DNA of 64,000 nt, taken from assembly GCF_001895005.1 (NCBI RefSeq), contig NZ_BCXH01000021.1:49506-113505 (forward strand), written 5' to 3'. Positions within the stretch are counted from its first letter, which is position 1. Each line of letters opens with the position of its first letter. A program made the position numbers and the translations under genes. The stretch is from Rhodococcus yunnanensis NBRC 103083 (GTDB lineage Bacteria; Actinomycetota; Actinomycetes; Mycobacteriales; Mycobacteriaceae). The notes beneath the pieces are model-generated. The model saw only the letters and a list, made by a program, of their open reading frames with translations. It did no database searches and was not told the origin of the DNA. Below, in pieces: positions 1-7,557 of the stretch.

Positions 1-663
1 GCGCCTGAGGGCACACCGGTTTGGCCGACACCGCACGGGGCGCATCTGAGGGCCGTTGGGATGAGGTGCGGTTGGCCAGGGGCACCGGCGGCGACCTCCG
101 CGGTGGATATCGACCTTGCCGCAGGCGGCCGCAGTGCGATCGTCGGGCCGAGCGGAGTCGGAAAGACGACCCTGCTGATGACGCTGGCAGGACTGTTGCC
201 TCCGGTCGCAGGCACCGTCGAGACGGGCGGTGCGGTGTTCTTCGCCGAGGATGCGCACCTGTTCGAGACCTCGATTCTCGAAAACCTACGGGTCGCCCGA
301 GGAGACATCGATCAGGGCGAGGCCGAGCGTGCGCTGGCGCAGGTAGGGCTCGGCGAGTGGTGCGACGGACTGCCGGACGGCGTCGACACCACGCTGATCG
401 GAGGTGCAGCGGCGGTGTCGGGCGGCCAACGCAGACGAATTCTGCTCGCGCGAGCGTTGTTGTCGAAGGCCCCGATCCTGCTGTTGGACGAGCCGACCGA
501 GCACCTCGACGACGCAGGGGGAGCGTTGTTGCTCCGCGCCCTCCTCGACCCGGGCTCCGGTCTCGTGGACCCAGCACGCACGGTCGTCCTCGTCACCCAC
601 CAACTGCCGGAAGGCACCCCCGCTGACCTGGTGTTACGCATGCAGAATTCGCCGGAAGAATAA
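1..663 (+). CDS. cydC: CydC-like ABC transporter ATPase subunit, C-terminal part
   Basis: This is the nucleotide-binding end of an ABC exporter, open at the left edge of the window; the frame runs from base 1. It shows Walker A (GPSGVGKTT, near base 150), the ABC signature (VSGGQRRR, near base 415), Walker B (ILLLDEP, near base 475) and the H-loop (VTHQ, near base 595). The ATPase has the compact form typical of CydC, the partner of CydD, which exports cysteine/glutathione-type thiols for cytochrome bd assembly. No membrane domain is visible because it lies upstream. Another DHA-type or CydD-like exporter ATPase is possible; the ABC assignment itself is secure. Confidence 0.75.
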   Translation, partial: APEGTPVWPTPHGAHLRAVGMRCGWPGAPAATSAVDIDLAAGGRSAIVGPSGVGKTTLLMTLAGLLPPVAGTVETGGAVFFAEDAHLFETSILENLRVARGDIDQGEAERALAQVGLGEWCDGLPDGVDTTLIGGAAAVSGGQRRRILLARALLSKAPILLLDEPTEHLDDAGGALLLRALLDPGSGLVDPARTVVLVTHQLPEGTPADLVLRMQNSPEE

Positions 664-959
664 TCCGTTGCCGACCCCGGATTCTCCGCGTACGTTGTCG
701 AGTACACGAGAGAGGAGGTGGTCTGAAGTTGATGAACTCTAGGACGCGTGAGGTGGCTGCCAGCTAGCCGCTACCGCTGACGGATTCATCCCCGCGCGAG
801 CGGCGAGCGAATCCCAGGCAGCTACCCGGCCCTCGAGCCCTCGGTCGTGTCCGACCGAGACCTGAAAACCAGGTATGGCTCGGGGGCCGTTCGCGTGTGC
901 CTCCAAGCCTGTGTTCTGCTCCAAGCCGTGTGTTCTGTGACAGCCAGCGCTGAAAAATG
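664..959. other. Intergenic region between convergent genes
   Basis: No credible gene is seen between the end of the ABC ATPase and the end of the nitrobindin gene. A short nested hairpin lies near 860-890 (arms ccgag/ctcgg around acctg/caggt). A small imperfect direct repeat containing gtgttctg occurs near 911-940. Neither can be assigned a role. Confidence 0.4.
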
Positions 960-1631
960 TCAGCCGATGTAGCGGCTGAGCCGGGCGGAGAGCCGGGGGG
1001 CGAGTTCTCCGTCGGCCGCGATGCGCTCCTCGACGTAGGCGAGATCGGCACCTTCGACGATGCCGTACAGACGCTTGGCGCCGCCGACGAGAGTGCCGGA
1101 CGTCGACCGGATCACGACATCGGTGGCGAGCTCCCACGAGGACTGATTGAGAGCGTGGCCGTAGTACAACTCGACGATGCCCGTGCTGTGCGCGAGGAGC
1201 AACTCGATGACTTCCTCGTTGTCGCTACCTTTGACGCCGTCGCCGGTGACACGCCAGAAGCCGGTCTCGCGGAGATCCGGGTGGGCGTAGTTTCCGTCGG
1301 AATCGAGCCGCCACGATCGCGACTCCCAACCCAGGTACGCGCCACCGTCGTGCGAGACGACGATCTGTTGCCCGAATCGGTACTCGTCGCCGGATTCCGG
1401 GTCGCGCCCCTCGCCTTCGCCACGCCACACTCCGACGAGCGGAAGAAGGGCCAGCAGCGCGGGATTCAGATCCGGACCGAGCCGCAGGTTCGCGGTGTCC
1501 TCCGGGTGCGGCAGATCGGGCAGCGTCGGAATGTTGCGCGTCGATGTCGACGCGAACTTCTCGGCTGCCTCGGCGATCGCCTCGTTTGCGGAACGGATGT
1601 CGTTCGGCTCGTCGGCGGCGCGATCACTCAC
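960..1631 (-). CDS. Nitrobindin-family (THAP4-like) beta-barrel protein, putative peroxynitrite isomerase
   Basis: The protein is 223 aa with the nitrobindin signature GVWRGEGEG and the family core QQIVVSHDGG...WESRSWRL. It closely resembles mycobacterial Rv0813c, a small heme-binding FABP-like barrel. The GTG start at 1631 is chosen because it overlaps the stop of an upstream microprotein (GTGA) and the homology begins just after it; a longer frame upstream is not protein-like. Unusual: the C-terminus reads LAPRLSARLSRYIG, where family members as I recall them have HLSA.L.R. The Arg codon (CGG) therefore sits where the proximal heme-ligand His is expected, so heme binding is doubtful. It is the first gene of the block syntenic with Mtb Rv0813c-Rv0824c. 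Confidence 0.85.
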   Translation of the reverse strand: MSDRAADEPNDIRSANEAIAEAAEKFASTSTRNIPTLPDLPHPEDTANLRLGPDLNPALLALLPLVGVWRGEGEGRDPESGDEYRFGQQIVVSHDGGAYLGWESRSWRLDSDGNYAHPDLRETGFWRVTGDGVKGSDNEEVIELLLAHSTGIVELYYGHALNQSSWELATDVVIRSTSGTLVGGAKRLYGIVEGADLAYVEERIAADGELAPRLSARLSRYIG

Positions 1632-1726
1632 GATTCGTCGGTGACCAAGCGGTAGACGACGTAGAGCGAGAACGCGATGATGGCAACTGCGGCGAGCGCC
1701 AGCAGGACCTCGAAGAAGATGACCAC
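1628..1726 (-). CDS. 32-aa single-span membrane microprotein
   Basis: A GTG-initiated ORF encodes 32 residues. It starts VVIFFEVLLALAAVAIIAFS, continues LYVVYRLVTDES and stops at TGA. It is almost entirely one hydrophobic helix with a charged tail. Its stop overlaps the start of the nitrobindin gene by 4 nt (GTGA), which points to translational coupling. A hydrophobic, uninterrupted frame directly abutting a known gene argues that it is real, but no family can be named. Function unknown. Confidence 0.6.
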   Translation of the reverse strand: MVIFFEVLLALAAVAIIAFSLYVVYRLVTDES

Positions 1727-1953
1727 GGCGCCAGTTTAGACCCCGCGCTGTCGATGCTCGAATCGTGGTCGGCGATCGCTCGCCGCGATAGTGGCATTTC
1801 CCAAGATCGCGACGTGTACATAGTTCTGCGCACATTGATTTCGAACAGATTGCTTTGGACAAGGTACCTTTCCATCGAAGCGCGAGGCGGGGGAGAAACT
1901 GCCCGGCGCTCTCTCGTGTTCGAACTCTTTTGGTTCAGGGGAAGGAATTTTTC

Positions 1954-3447
1954 ATGCCGCGGCGTTTGCGTGCTGGCTCGTTGCTGTCCACATCCATAAC
2001 CATCGCGGCAGCGCTGCTGCTGGTGGTTCCTGCAGCGGCATCGGCCGCGCCCGGCTCGGGGTCGTCGACGACCGGGTCGGCCGAGAGCGGGTCGTCGGGC
2101 TCGTCGAACGGGCCCGATATCGACCGAAACAACTACGCGCAGGAATGCCCCGACGTGCTGATGCTCGCGGTCTCGGGCGCAACGGATTCCGACGCCGACC
2201 GCGACCCGCTGAACGAGGAGTCGAGGTCGCCGATCTCGAACTGGGTCGGCAACGTCACGCTCCCGGTGGGACAGGCCAACAGCGCCACCCCGGGTTCGGT
2301 GGGCTGGCTGTACGTCCCCTACCCGTCCACCTACGGTCTCGACGTGATCAGCGACGTTCCGCCCTACCAGGAGTCGGTTGCCGCGGGCGTAGCGGCCACC
2401 AACCGTTTGCTGGACGAGTACAAGACCAAGTGCGGCGACGGCACCAAGTTCGTCCTCCTCGGATACAGCGTCGGCGGCGAGGTCGTCGAACGTGTGTCGA
2501 TGGAGCTGGGTCACCGCGATCCCGATGCACTCGTCACCGGCGACGACGTCGCAGGCGTCGTACTGATCGGTGATCCTTACCGTCCCGCCGGAGCCCCGAA
2601 CTTCGACGAGCCGGGCCCGACGCGAGGTGGCTTCCAGTCACCCGACGCGAAGGACTACGGCACGTTGAACGAGAAGATGACGTGGTCCTGCCGTCCGTAC
2701 GATCTGGCATGCGATGCGCCCGACAACATCGTGGCTCTGCAGCTGGCTCTCGGTGTCCTCGGCCAGATGCGCATCACGCTCCTCAATCCGATCCAGACCG
2801 TCTCCGACTTCGCTCGTACGGTCACCTCGATAGCCAGCCGCGCGATCGTCGACATCGCCACCAACAAGAACTGGCTCGAATCCGACGAGACTCTACTCGA
2901 GGTTCTGTTGAAGGTCTCGGACCAGACCTACCAGGTCGACGAAGCACAGGCCCACGCGAACCTGACCCCTGATCAGCTTCTCGCAGACCTGAACTGGGCC
3001 ATCGGTCCCGGCTCGGAGACGGTGCGCGCGAAGCTGCACGCCGAGGGCGAAGGGCTCGTCGAGAACAACAAGGGCATCGTCGACGTGGTGCTCGGGCCGT
3101 ACATCTTCATCGGGTTCCTCCAGCATCTCCTGTACTGGAACAACAATCCCGGCGACGGACGTGAGTGGGAAAGCGAGAAGATCGTCGCCTGGGTAACGGA
3201 TCTGGCGGAGGCCGAGCGCGAGAAGAAGAACGCCGACGACGCTCCCGTTCCGGAGACCGTAGTGGAGCCTGCGGATGCTCAGCCGTTGCCGGAGGCCGTG
3301 CCTGCGCCCGAGACTCGGACGCTGCCGACTCCGGGCACCGTCACACGCGACAGCGACCTCGGCGCGTTCCTCGAATCGCTCGGCATCGTGCCACCCGGAG
3401 TTTTCTCGCCGCAGCTGTCGACGGTCCCGGAAGCTTCGCAGGGCTGA
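1954..3447 (+). CDS. Secreted cutinase-family / alpha-beta hydrolase-like protein
   Basis: The protein is 497 aa. The Sec signal peptide spans residues 1-32 (MPRRLRAGSL, hydrophobic core, then A-S-A-A-P) and is followed by a Ser/Gly-rich linker. The catalytic region begins YAQECPDVLMLAVSGATDS, typical of cutinase-like enzymes of mycolate bacteria. The nucleophile elbow is GYSVGG (Ser172). The C-terminal 100 residues are Pro/Glu/Ala-rich and may lie at the cell surface. Start at ATG 1954 because the signal peptide begins there; 33 extra in-frame codons upstream are not signal-like. Likely an extracellular esterase or lipase acting on cell-envelope or host lipids. The exact substrate is unknown. 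Confidence 0.8.
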   Translation: MPRRLRAGSLLSTSITIAAALLLVVPAAASAAPGSGSSTTGSAESGSSGSSNGPDIDRNNYAQECPDVLMLAVSGATDSDADRDPLNEESRSPISNWVGNVTLPVGQANSATPGSVGWLYVPYPSTYGLDVISDVPPYQESVAAGVAATNRLLDEYKTKCGDGTKFVLLGYSVGGEVVERVSMELGHRDPDALVTGDDVAGVVLIGDPYRPAGAPNFDEPGPTRGGFQSPDAKDYGTLNEKMTWSCRPYDLACDAPDNIVALQLALGVLGQMRITLLNPIQTVSDFARTVTSIASRAIVDIATNKNWLESDETLLEVLLKVSDQTYQVDEAQAHANLTPDQLLADLNWAIGPGSETVRAKLHAEGEGLVENNKGIVDVVLGPYIFIGFLQHLLYWNNNPGDGREWESEKIVAWVTDLAEAEREKKNADDAPVPETVVEPADAQPLPEAVPAPETRTLPTPGTVTRDSDLGAFLESLGIVPPGVFSPQLSTVPEASQG

Positions 3448-3475
3448 TACAGATCCGGGCGGCGTCGCCGCACGA

Positions 3476-3512
3476 AAAACCCCGCAGCTGCGAGCACGCT
3501 GCGGGGTTCTTG
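3476..3512. terminator. Bidirectional intrinsic terminator
   Basis: A perfect GC-rich hairpin, accccgcagc / gctgcggggt (3479-3488 and 3498-3507) with a 9-nt loop, is preceded by AAAA and followed by TTCTTGT. It lies between the cutinase-like gene (+) and sseC (-), which converge, so it can serve both. Confidence 0.85.
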
Positions 3513-3529
3513 TATTTCTACGCGGTCGA

Positions 3530-3835
3530 TCAGACTCCGACGGTCACGTTCGCCGAGTGGATGCCTGCGCCTTCGGGCGTGATGTCCGCCTGGCCGTTGC
3601 CGGAGGCGGACAGTGCGCGCAGCGTCCAGCTTCCGGGAGCGGCGAAGAAGCGGAAATCGCCGGTGCCGGATGCCACGACCTCGGCCGTGAACTCGCCGGT
3701 GCCGTCGAGCAGACGCACGAATGCGCCGCCCACGGGCTCACCGTCGCCTGCCAGGACGCGGCCGGTGATGACCGTCTCCTTCTCGACGTCGACGCCTGCC
3801 GGAATGGCCTGTCCTTGTACGGGTGCTGCACACAT
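3530..3835 (-). CDS. sseC: DUF1416 protein, SseC family
   Basis: The protein is 101 aa and starts MCAAPVQGQA. It has a transthyretin-like/carboxypeptidase-regulatory beta-sandwich pattern (ITGRVLAGDGEPVGGAFVRL ... FRFFAAPGSWTLRAL), as in Mtb SseC (DUF1416). It follows the sulfurtransferase gene with only 2 nt between the genes, the same sseC-cysA2 arrangement seen in mycobacteria. Its biochemical role is not established; a role in sulfur transfer or thiosulfate metabolism is inferred from context. It is the last gene of the operon, which ends at the terminator near 3500. Confidence 0.88.
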   Translation of the reverse strand: MCAAPVQGQAIPAGVDVEKETVITGRVLAGDGEPVGGAFVRLLDGTGEFTAEVVASGTGDFRFFAAPGSWTLRALSASGNGQADITPEGAGIHSANVTVGV

Positions 3836-3837
3836 GG

Positions 3838-4674
3838 TCAGTGAACCTCCAACTCGATCGGTGCTCCGACGAGGGAGCCGTACTCCACCCAGCTGCCGTC
3901 GTAGTTCTTCACGTCGGACTTGCCGAGAAGTTCCTTGAGCACGAACCAGGTGTGGCTCGAACGCTCGCCGATACGGCAGTAGGCGATGGTCGCCTTGCCG
4001 TCGTCGTAACCCTTTTCCTTGTACAGCGCTTCGAGGGCGTCGTCGTTCTTGAACGTGCCGTCCTCGTTGGCGGTGGTGCTCCACGGGATGTTGATCGCGG
4101 ACGGCACGTGGCCACGCTGCTGAGCCTGCTCCTGCGGAAGGTGCGCGGGAGCGAGGATCTTGCCGGAGAACTCGTCGGGCGAGCGCACGTCGACGAGGTT
4201 CTTGTTGCCGATGGCGTCGATGACCTCGTCGCGGAATGCACGGATCGACAGGTCGGGAGCCTCGGCGCGGTACTGAGTCGCCTCGCGGGTGACGACGTCC
4301 TTGGACAGGGGACGGCCGTCGAGTTCCCACTTCTTGCGGCCACCGTCGACGAGCTTGACGTCCTTGTGGCCGTAGAGCTTGAAGTACCAGTACGCGTATG
4401 CGGCGAACCAGTTGTTGTTGCCGCCGTACAGAATGATCGTGTCGTCGTTCGCGATGCCCTTCGCCGACAGCAGGTCGGAGAACTGATCCTGATTCAGGAA
4501 GTCGCGGCGAACGGCATCCTGGAGGTCCTTGCGCCAGTCGAGCTTGACCGCGCCTTCGATGTGGCCGCCGTCATAGGCGCTTGCGTCTTCGTCGACCTCG
4601 ACGAAGACGGTTTTCGGAGCATTCAGGTTCTGCTCGGCCCAGTCGGCAGAGACCAGGACGTCGGAGCGAGCCAT
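3838..4674 (-). CDS. cysA2: Thiosulfate sulfurtransferase (double-rhodanese, CysA2/CysA3-like)
   Basis: The 278-aa protein is nearly collinear with mycobacterial CysA2. It has an N-terminal structural rhodanese domain (EVDEDASAYDGGHI) and a C-terminal catalytic one with active-site Cys233 in the loop CRIGERS. It also carries NNNWFAAYAYWYFKLYG and DVRSPDEFSGKI. It transfers sulfane sulfur from thiosulfate to cyanide or protein thiols in the cytoplasm. It sits in an operon with DUF4395 upstream and sseC downstream, and the whole unit is preceded by a cysteine-rich leader ORF, suggesting cysteine-responsive control. The ATG at 4674 has a GAAAGGAAA purine tract just before it. Confidence 0.93.
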   Translation of the reverse strand: MARSDVLVSADWAEQNLNAPKTVFVEVDEDASAYDGGHIEGAVKLDWRKDLQDAVRRDFLNQDQFSDLLSAKGIANDDTIILYGGNNNWFAAYAYWYFKLYGHKDVKLVDGGRKKWELDGRPLSKDVVTREATQYRAEAPDLSIRAFRDEVIDAIGNKNLVDVRSPDEFSGKILAPAHLPQEQAQQRGHVPSAINIPWSTTANEDGTFKNDDALEALYKEKGYDDGKATIAYCRIGERSSHTWFVLKELLGKSDVKNYDGSWVEYGSLVGAPIELEVH

Positions 4675-4723
4675 GGGTTTCCTTTCGATCTTTCTTAACT
4701 TCGGTCAGGGGTGGGTCGAGCGG

Positions 4724-5188
4724 TCAGGCACCTGCGGATTGTGTCCGCAGTCGTGCCACGAGTGGGTAGATCTGGCAGCCGAGGCAGAACGCGAAGGCTG
4801 CGTTGAGGAAAGCGGCGAACAGGGCGAAACCGGTTGCGACAACGCCGAGTACAGGCGCGCCGACTGCGAAGCCGACAACGCCGACCGCCGCGAATACGAA
4901 GCCGACCAACTGGGCGAACTTCAGCGGTGCGACTGGCTCACGCTCGGTGACGGGCGCGATCCGCGGGACCACCAGTGCAGCGAAAATGCGCCCGTACGGG
5001 CTGCGGCGTGGTCCTTGGACTGCGCCGATCGCGAATACGACAGCCTGTACGGCCAGCAGGATCGCGGCCACGGTGGCCTGGAAGGTCGACAGAATCAGTA
5101 CGGCCGCGAGAACGACCGTGGTGATCCACGCAGCGAACCGTGGACCTCGAACGTCGACCTGTTCGATGGTGGGGGCATCAGAGGACAT
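4724..5188 (-). CDS. DUF4395 membrane protein
   Basis: The protein is 154 aa with four predicted transmembrane segments (about residues 18-36, 38-58, 88-108 and 112-134). It has the family signature CLGCQIYPL near the C-terminus, which keeps a CxxC pair. DUF4395 proteins regularly neighbour rhodaneses and thioredoxins in actinobacteria; a thiol or sulfur-transport role is likely but unproven. The gene lies 120 nt downstream of the cysteine leader ORF and 49 nt upstream of the sulfurtransferase, probably the first structural gene of that operon. Confidence 0.88.
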   Translation of the reverse strand: MSSDAPTIEQVDVRGPRFAAWITTVVLAAVLILSTFQATVAAILLAVQAVVFAIGAVQGPRRSPYGRIFAALVVPRIAPVTEREPVAPLKFAQLVGFVFAAVGVVGFAVGAPVLGVVATGFALFAAFLNAAFAFCLGCQIYPLVARLRTQSAGA

Positions 5189-5308
5189 GGTGTGTACGTG
5201 CTCCAGCGTTCGATTCGTGAACGGGTATCTGCAGGCAAAGCGGAACGTAGTCCGCTGCGGTCATCTCGAACTCGGGCCAGGGTGCGTGGTGCACCGGCGT
5301 TCGGACGA

Positions 5309-5395
5309 TCAGCGGCAGCGACAGCAACAACCGCCGAGTCGACACAGATCGACTGTGCGGCGACTGGTGAGCAGCAGCTCATGGCGGGAGAACAC
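5309..5395 (-). CDS. Polycysteine leader peptide (putative cysteine-responsive attenuator uORF)
   Basis: A GTG-initiated 28-aa ORF starts MFSRHELLLTSRRTVDLCRL and ends GGCCCRCR. It has three consecutive Cys codons (residues 23-25) plus Cys18 and Cys27, and the R-x-VDL-x-R motif typical of actinobacterial leader peptides. A TAGGAT -10 hexamer (5403-5408) ends 7 nt before the GTG, so the transcript is predicted to begin at the start codon (leaderless). It matches published mycobacterial polycysteine leaderless sORFs, which control sulfur operons including cysA2: ribosome stalling at Cys codons when Cys-tRNA is scarce raises downstream expression. Here it precedes DUF4395-cysA2-sseC. Confidence 0.8.
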   Translation of the reverse strand: MFSRHELLLTSRRTVDLCRLGGCCCRCR

Positions 5396-5402
5396 ATCGA
5401 GC

Positions 5403-5432
5403 ATCCTACCGGAGAACACGACCAGCGGGAAC
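5403..5432 (-). promoter_or_regulatory. Promoter of the leaderless cysteine leader / sulfur operon
   Basis: On the minus strand TAGGAT (5408 to 5403) is a good -10 element, 7 nt before the GTG of the leader ORF. A weak GTTCCC-like -35 lies about 18 nt further upstream, next to the thiX stop codon. Initiation at the G of GTG would give a leaderless mRNA. Confidence 0.6.
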
Positions 5433-5848
5433 TACAGGTCGACCAGGGCCCCGCGAAGCGTCGCCGCGGTCGGGACGCCGGCGATCCGAGCGCGCTGTGC
5501 GAGTCGCCCGTCCAGTACGAAAGTCGTCGGAAGAGACAGAACTCCCAGCTCGCGGGCGAGAGCGGGATGGGCGTCGATATCGAGCTCCAGCTCGACCGGT
5601 CCGTCGAGGTCGTCCACCACCTGCCCGACGACTCGCCGCACGGCTGCGCACGGCCCGCACCAGTCCGCCGAGAAGTGCAGAACCGTCGCCCTGCCCGTCT
5701 CGGCTCCGGCGGCGAGGAGGAGGGAGCGAACCTCGGACGAATCCTGACTCGATTCCGTCGTCCGTACTTTCCCGGCGCGCGCGCGGAAAACGACGCCGAG
5801 GACTGTCGCGGCGACCAGAGCGACGACGAGAACTGTGATTCCGATCAT
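5432..5848 (-). CDS. thiX: Membrane-anchored thioredoxin-like protein (ThiX)
   Basis: The protein is 138 aa with an N-terminal membrane anchor (residues 2-20) and a thioredoxin fold carrying the classical WCGPC motif (Cys64, Cys67) and the cis-Pro SLPTTFVLDG loop. It corresponds to mycobacterial ThiX (Rv0816c) by sequence and position. It is probably a thiol-disulfide reductase on the cytoplasmic or outer membrane face, linked to the adjacent sulfur-transfer genes. Its start overlaps the stop of lmeA by 4 nt (ATGA), so it is translated with lmeA. A promoter for the next operon lies just beyond its stop. Confidence 0.9.
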   Translation of the reverse strand: MIGITVLVVALVAATVLGVVFRARAGKVRTTESSQDSSEVRSLLLAAGAETGRATVLHFSADWCGPCAAVRRVVGQVVDDLDGPVELELDIDAHPALARELGVLSLPTTFVLDGRLAQRARIAGVPTAATLRGALVDL

Positions 5849-6624
5849 TGTTTCTCGATCTCGTCCAGGGAGATCGTCACGTTGCTCGCGGAGCCTTCGA
5901 TGACGATCTGCGAACCTTCCGCGTACACGTCCGTCGGCAGGATTCCGAACGGGAGCGTCTGCCGATCGATCGTCTTGGTGAACAAGCCGAGCACCGCGGA
6001 TTTGGCGAAGTCGGGGATCGTGAAATCGGCGCTGCCCTCGGGCCCGAAGTAGAAGTCGCTCGCCACGATCTTCACACTGTCTCCCTCCAGGATCAGATCG
6101 GCCTGGACGCTGACCGATGTCTCGATGGGGCCGACCGGAACGGTGCCGGTCAGCACGACACCGCCGTTGGTCGTCATACCGGATCCACCCGACCCGCCCG
6201 TGCCGTCGGACTTGTCCGCCGGGGGAGCGGAAACCTGCAGGTCGACGATGCCGAGGAACCGGCCGAGATCCGTCGCCTCGATGCGCACTCGGCCGTCGAG
6301 ATCATCGACGGGGACGGTGTGGACCGAGCCGTCGGCGAGCTCGGACAGTGGGATGGACACGCCACGCAGATTGGCTTCGATGGTCGTCGCGCGCACGTAC
6401 TCGTTGGGTACGTCCTGCGCCCGGATCTCCACGTTCTGATACTTGCCGTCGACCGCCTGCGTCAGGAAGGGAAAGCCGTGAATGGTCACCTGTGGGTCCG
6501 ACGGGAGATCCCCGCCCTCGCGGATGGCGCGAGACACTCGGTACTCGGAGTAGGCGGCAACTCCGAAGTCGACGACGAGGGCGAGAGCCAACAGGCTCAC
6601 GAGACCGATGATCAGTTTCCGCAT
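5845..6624 (-). CDS. lmeA: LmeA-type phospholipid-binding protein (DUF2993)
   Basis: The protein is 259 aa with an N-terminal signal/anchor helix (MRKLIIGLVSLLALALVVDF) and a DUF2993 fold (VTIHGFPFLTQAVDGKYQNVEI...). This is the family of mycobacterial LmeA (Rv0817c), which binds phosphatidylinositol in the periplasm and supports lipomannan elongation through MptA. A Gly/Ser linker (about residues 141-149) interrupts the fold. The start at 6624 is set by the signal peptide; the longer upstream frame is not signal-like. It is divergent from glnR and co-translated with thiX. Confidence 0.85.
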   Translation of the reverse strand: MRKLIIGLVSLLALALVVDFGVAAYSEYRVSRAIREGGDLPSDPQVTIHGFPFLTQAVDGKYQNVEIRAQDVPNEYVRATTIEANLRGVSIPLSELADGSVHTVPVDDLDGRVRIEATDLGRFLGIVDLQVSAPPADKSDGTGGSGGSGMTTNGGVVLTGTVPVGPIETSVSVQADLILEGDSVKIVASDFYFGPEGSADFTIPDFAKSAVLGLFTKTIDRQTLPFGILPTDVYAEGSQIVIEGSASNVTISLDEIEKQ

Positions 6625-6794
6625 CCGACCATTGTGACCGACGAATCGGGCACTGCGTTGAACGGAGGGGTGCGCAGGCACGCTAGTCTTGTCGCTTGAA
6701 CAAGCAGTCGACTTCGCTTCCGAAGGCGGCGGTCCTTTCGAAGAATGTCGACACTCGTCGGCATCGGCACGACAGCGGCAAGAATGGAGGCTGT

Positions 6795-7553
6795 GTGGAG
6801 CTCCTGCTTCTGACCTCCGATCCCAATCCGGAGGCTGTTCTACCGTCGCTCGCGCTGCTCGCGCATCACGTGAGGCCTGCACCGACAGAGGTGTCGTCTC
6901 TGCTGGAAGCAGGCTCGGCGGATATCGCGCTGGTCGATGCCCGCACCGATCTCGCTGCCGCGCGTGGGCTGTGTCGATTGCTCGGCAGCACCGGATCGGC
7001 GATCCCCGTCGTTGCCGTGCTCACCGAGGGCGGCCTCGTGGCAGTCAACTCCGAGTGGGGTCTCGACGACATTCTTCTCCCCGGCACCGGTCCCGCCGAA
7101 CTCGATGCGAGACTGCGATTGCTCGTGGGTAGATCCGGCGGCGTCGCGAGCCCGGAAGCGTCGGGCAAGATCACGCTCGGTGAACTCGTCATCGACGAAG
7201 GCACGTACACCGCTCGCCTTCGTGGTCGACCGCTAGACCTCACCTACAAGGAATTCGAACTGCTCAAGTACCTGGCACAGCATGCAGGCCGCGTGTTCAC
7301 GCGCGCCCAGCTGCTCCAGGAAGTGTGGGGATACGACTTCTTCGGTGGCACCCGTACGGTCGACGTGCATGTACGACGCCTCCGCGCGAAGCTCGGCACC
7401 GAGTACGAGTCGCTGATCGGGACCGTGCGCAACGTGGGATACAAGGCCGTCCGGCCGAGTCGTACTGCCAAGGGTGGTGTCGTCGCGGCAGATTCCGACG
7501 GCCCCGACTCGGAGGACGTCGAATTCAGCTCCGCAAACGGAAGCACGGCTTGA
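6795..7553 (+). CDS. glnR: GlnR-like OmpR-family orphan response regulator
   Basis: The protein is 252 aa with an atypical receiver domain (residues 1-115, VELLLLTSDPNPEAVLPSLA) lacking the usual acidic pocket, and a winged-helix DNA-binding domain (about 125-225; LDLTYKEFELLKYLAQHAGR, TRTVDVHVRRLRAKLG). It is nearly identical in pattern to actinobacterial GlnR (Mtb Rv0818), the global nitrogen-assimilation regulator, which acts as a non-phosphorylated homodimer. Start is GTG 6795 with GGAGG at 6786-6790. The acidic C-terminal tail is variable in the family. mshD follows after 4 nt. Confidence 0.93.
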   Translation: MELLLLTSDPNPEAVLPSLALLAHHVRPAPTEVSSLLEAGSADIALVDARTDLAAARGLCRLLGSTGSAIPVVAVLTEGGLVAVNSEWGLDDILLPGTGPAELDARLRLLVGRSGGVASPEASGKITLGELVIDEGTYTARLRGRPLDLTYKEFELLKYLAQHAGRVFTRAQLLQEVWGYDFFGGTRTVDVHVRRLRAKLGTEYESLIGTVRNVGYKAVRPSRTAKGGVVAADSDGPDSEDVEFSSANGSTA

Positions 7554-7557
7554 TCAG

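Noticed and set aside
739..960. Partial resemblance to a ydaO/c-di-AMP riboswitch on the minus strand
   Set aside because: Only short blocks (GGGGATGAATCC, TCAGC) match; the order is wrong and it lies downstream of the nitrobindin gene, not upstream of a target.
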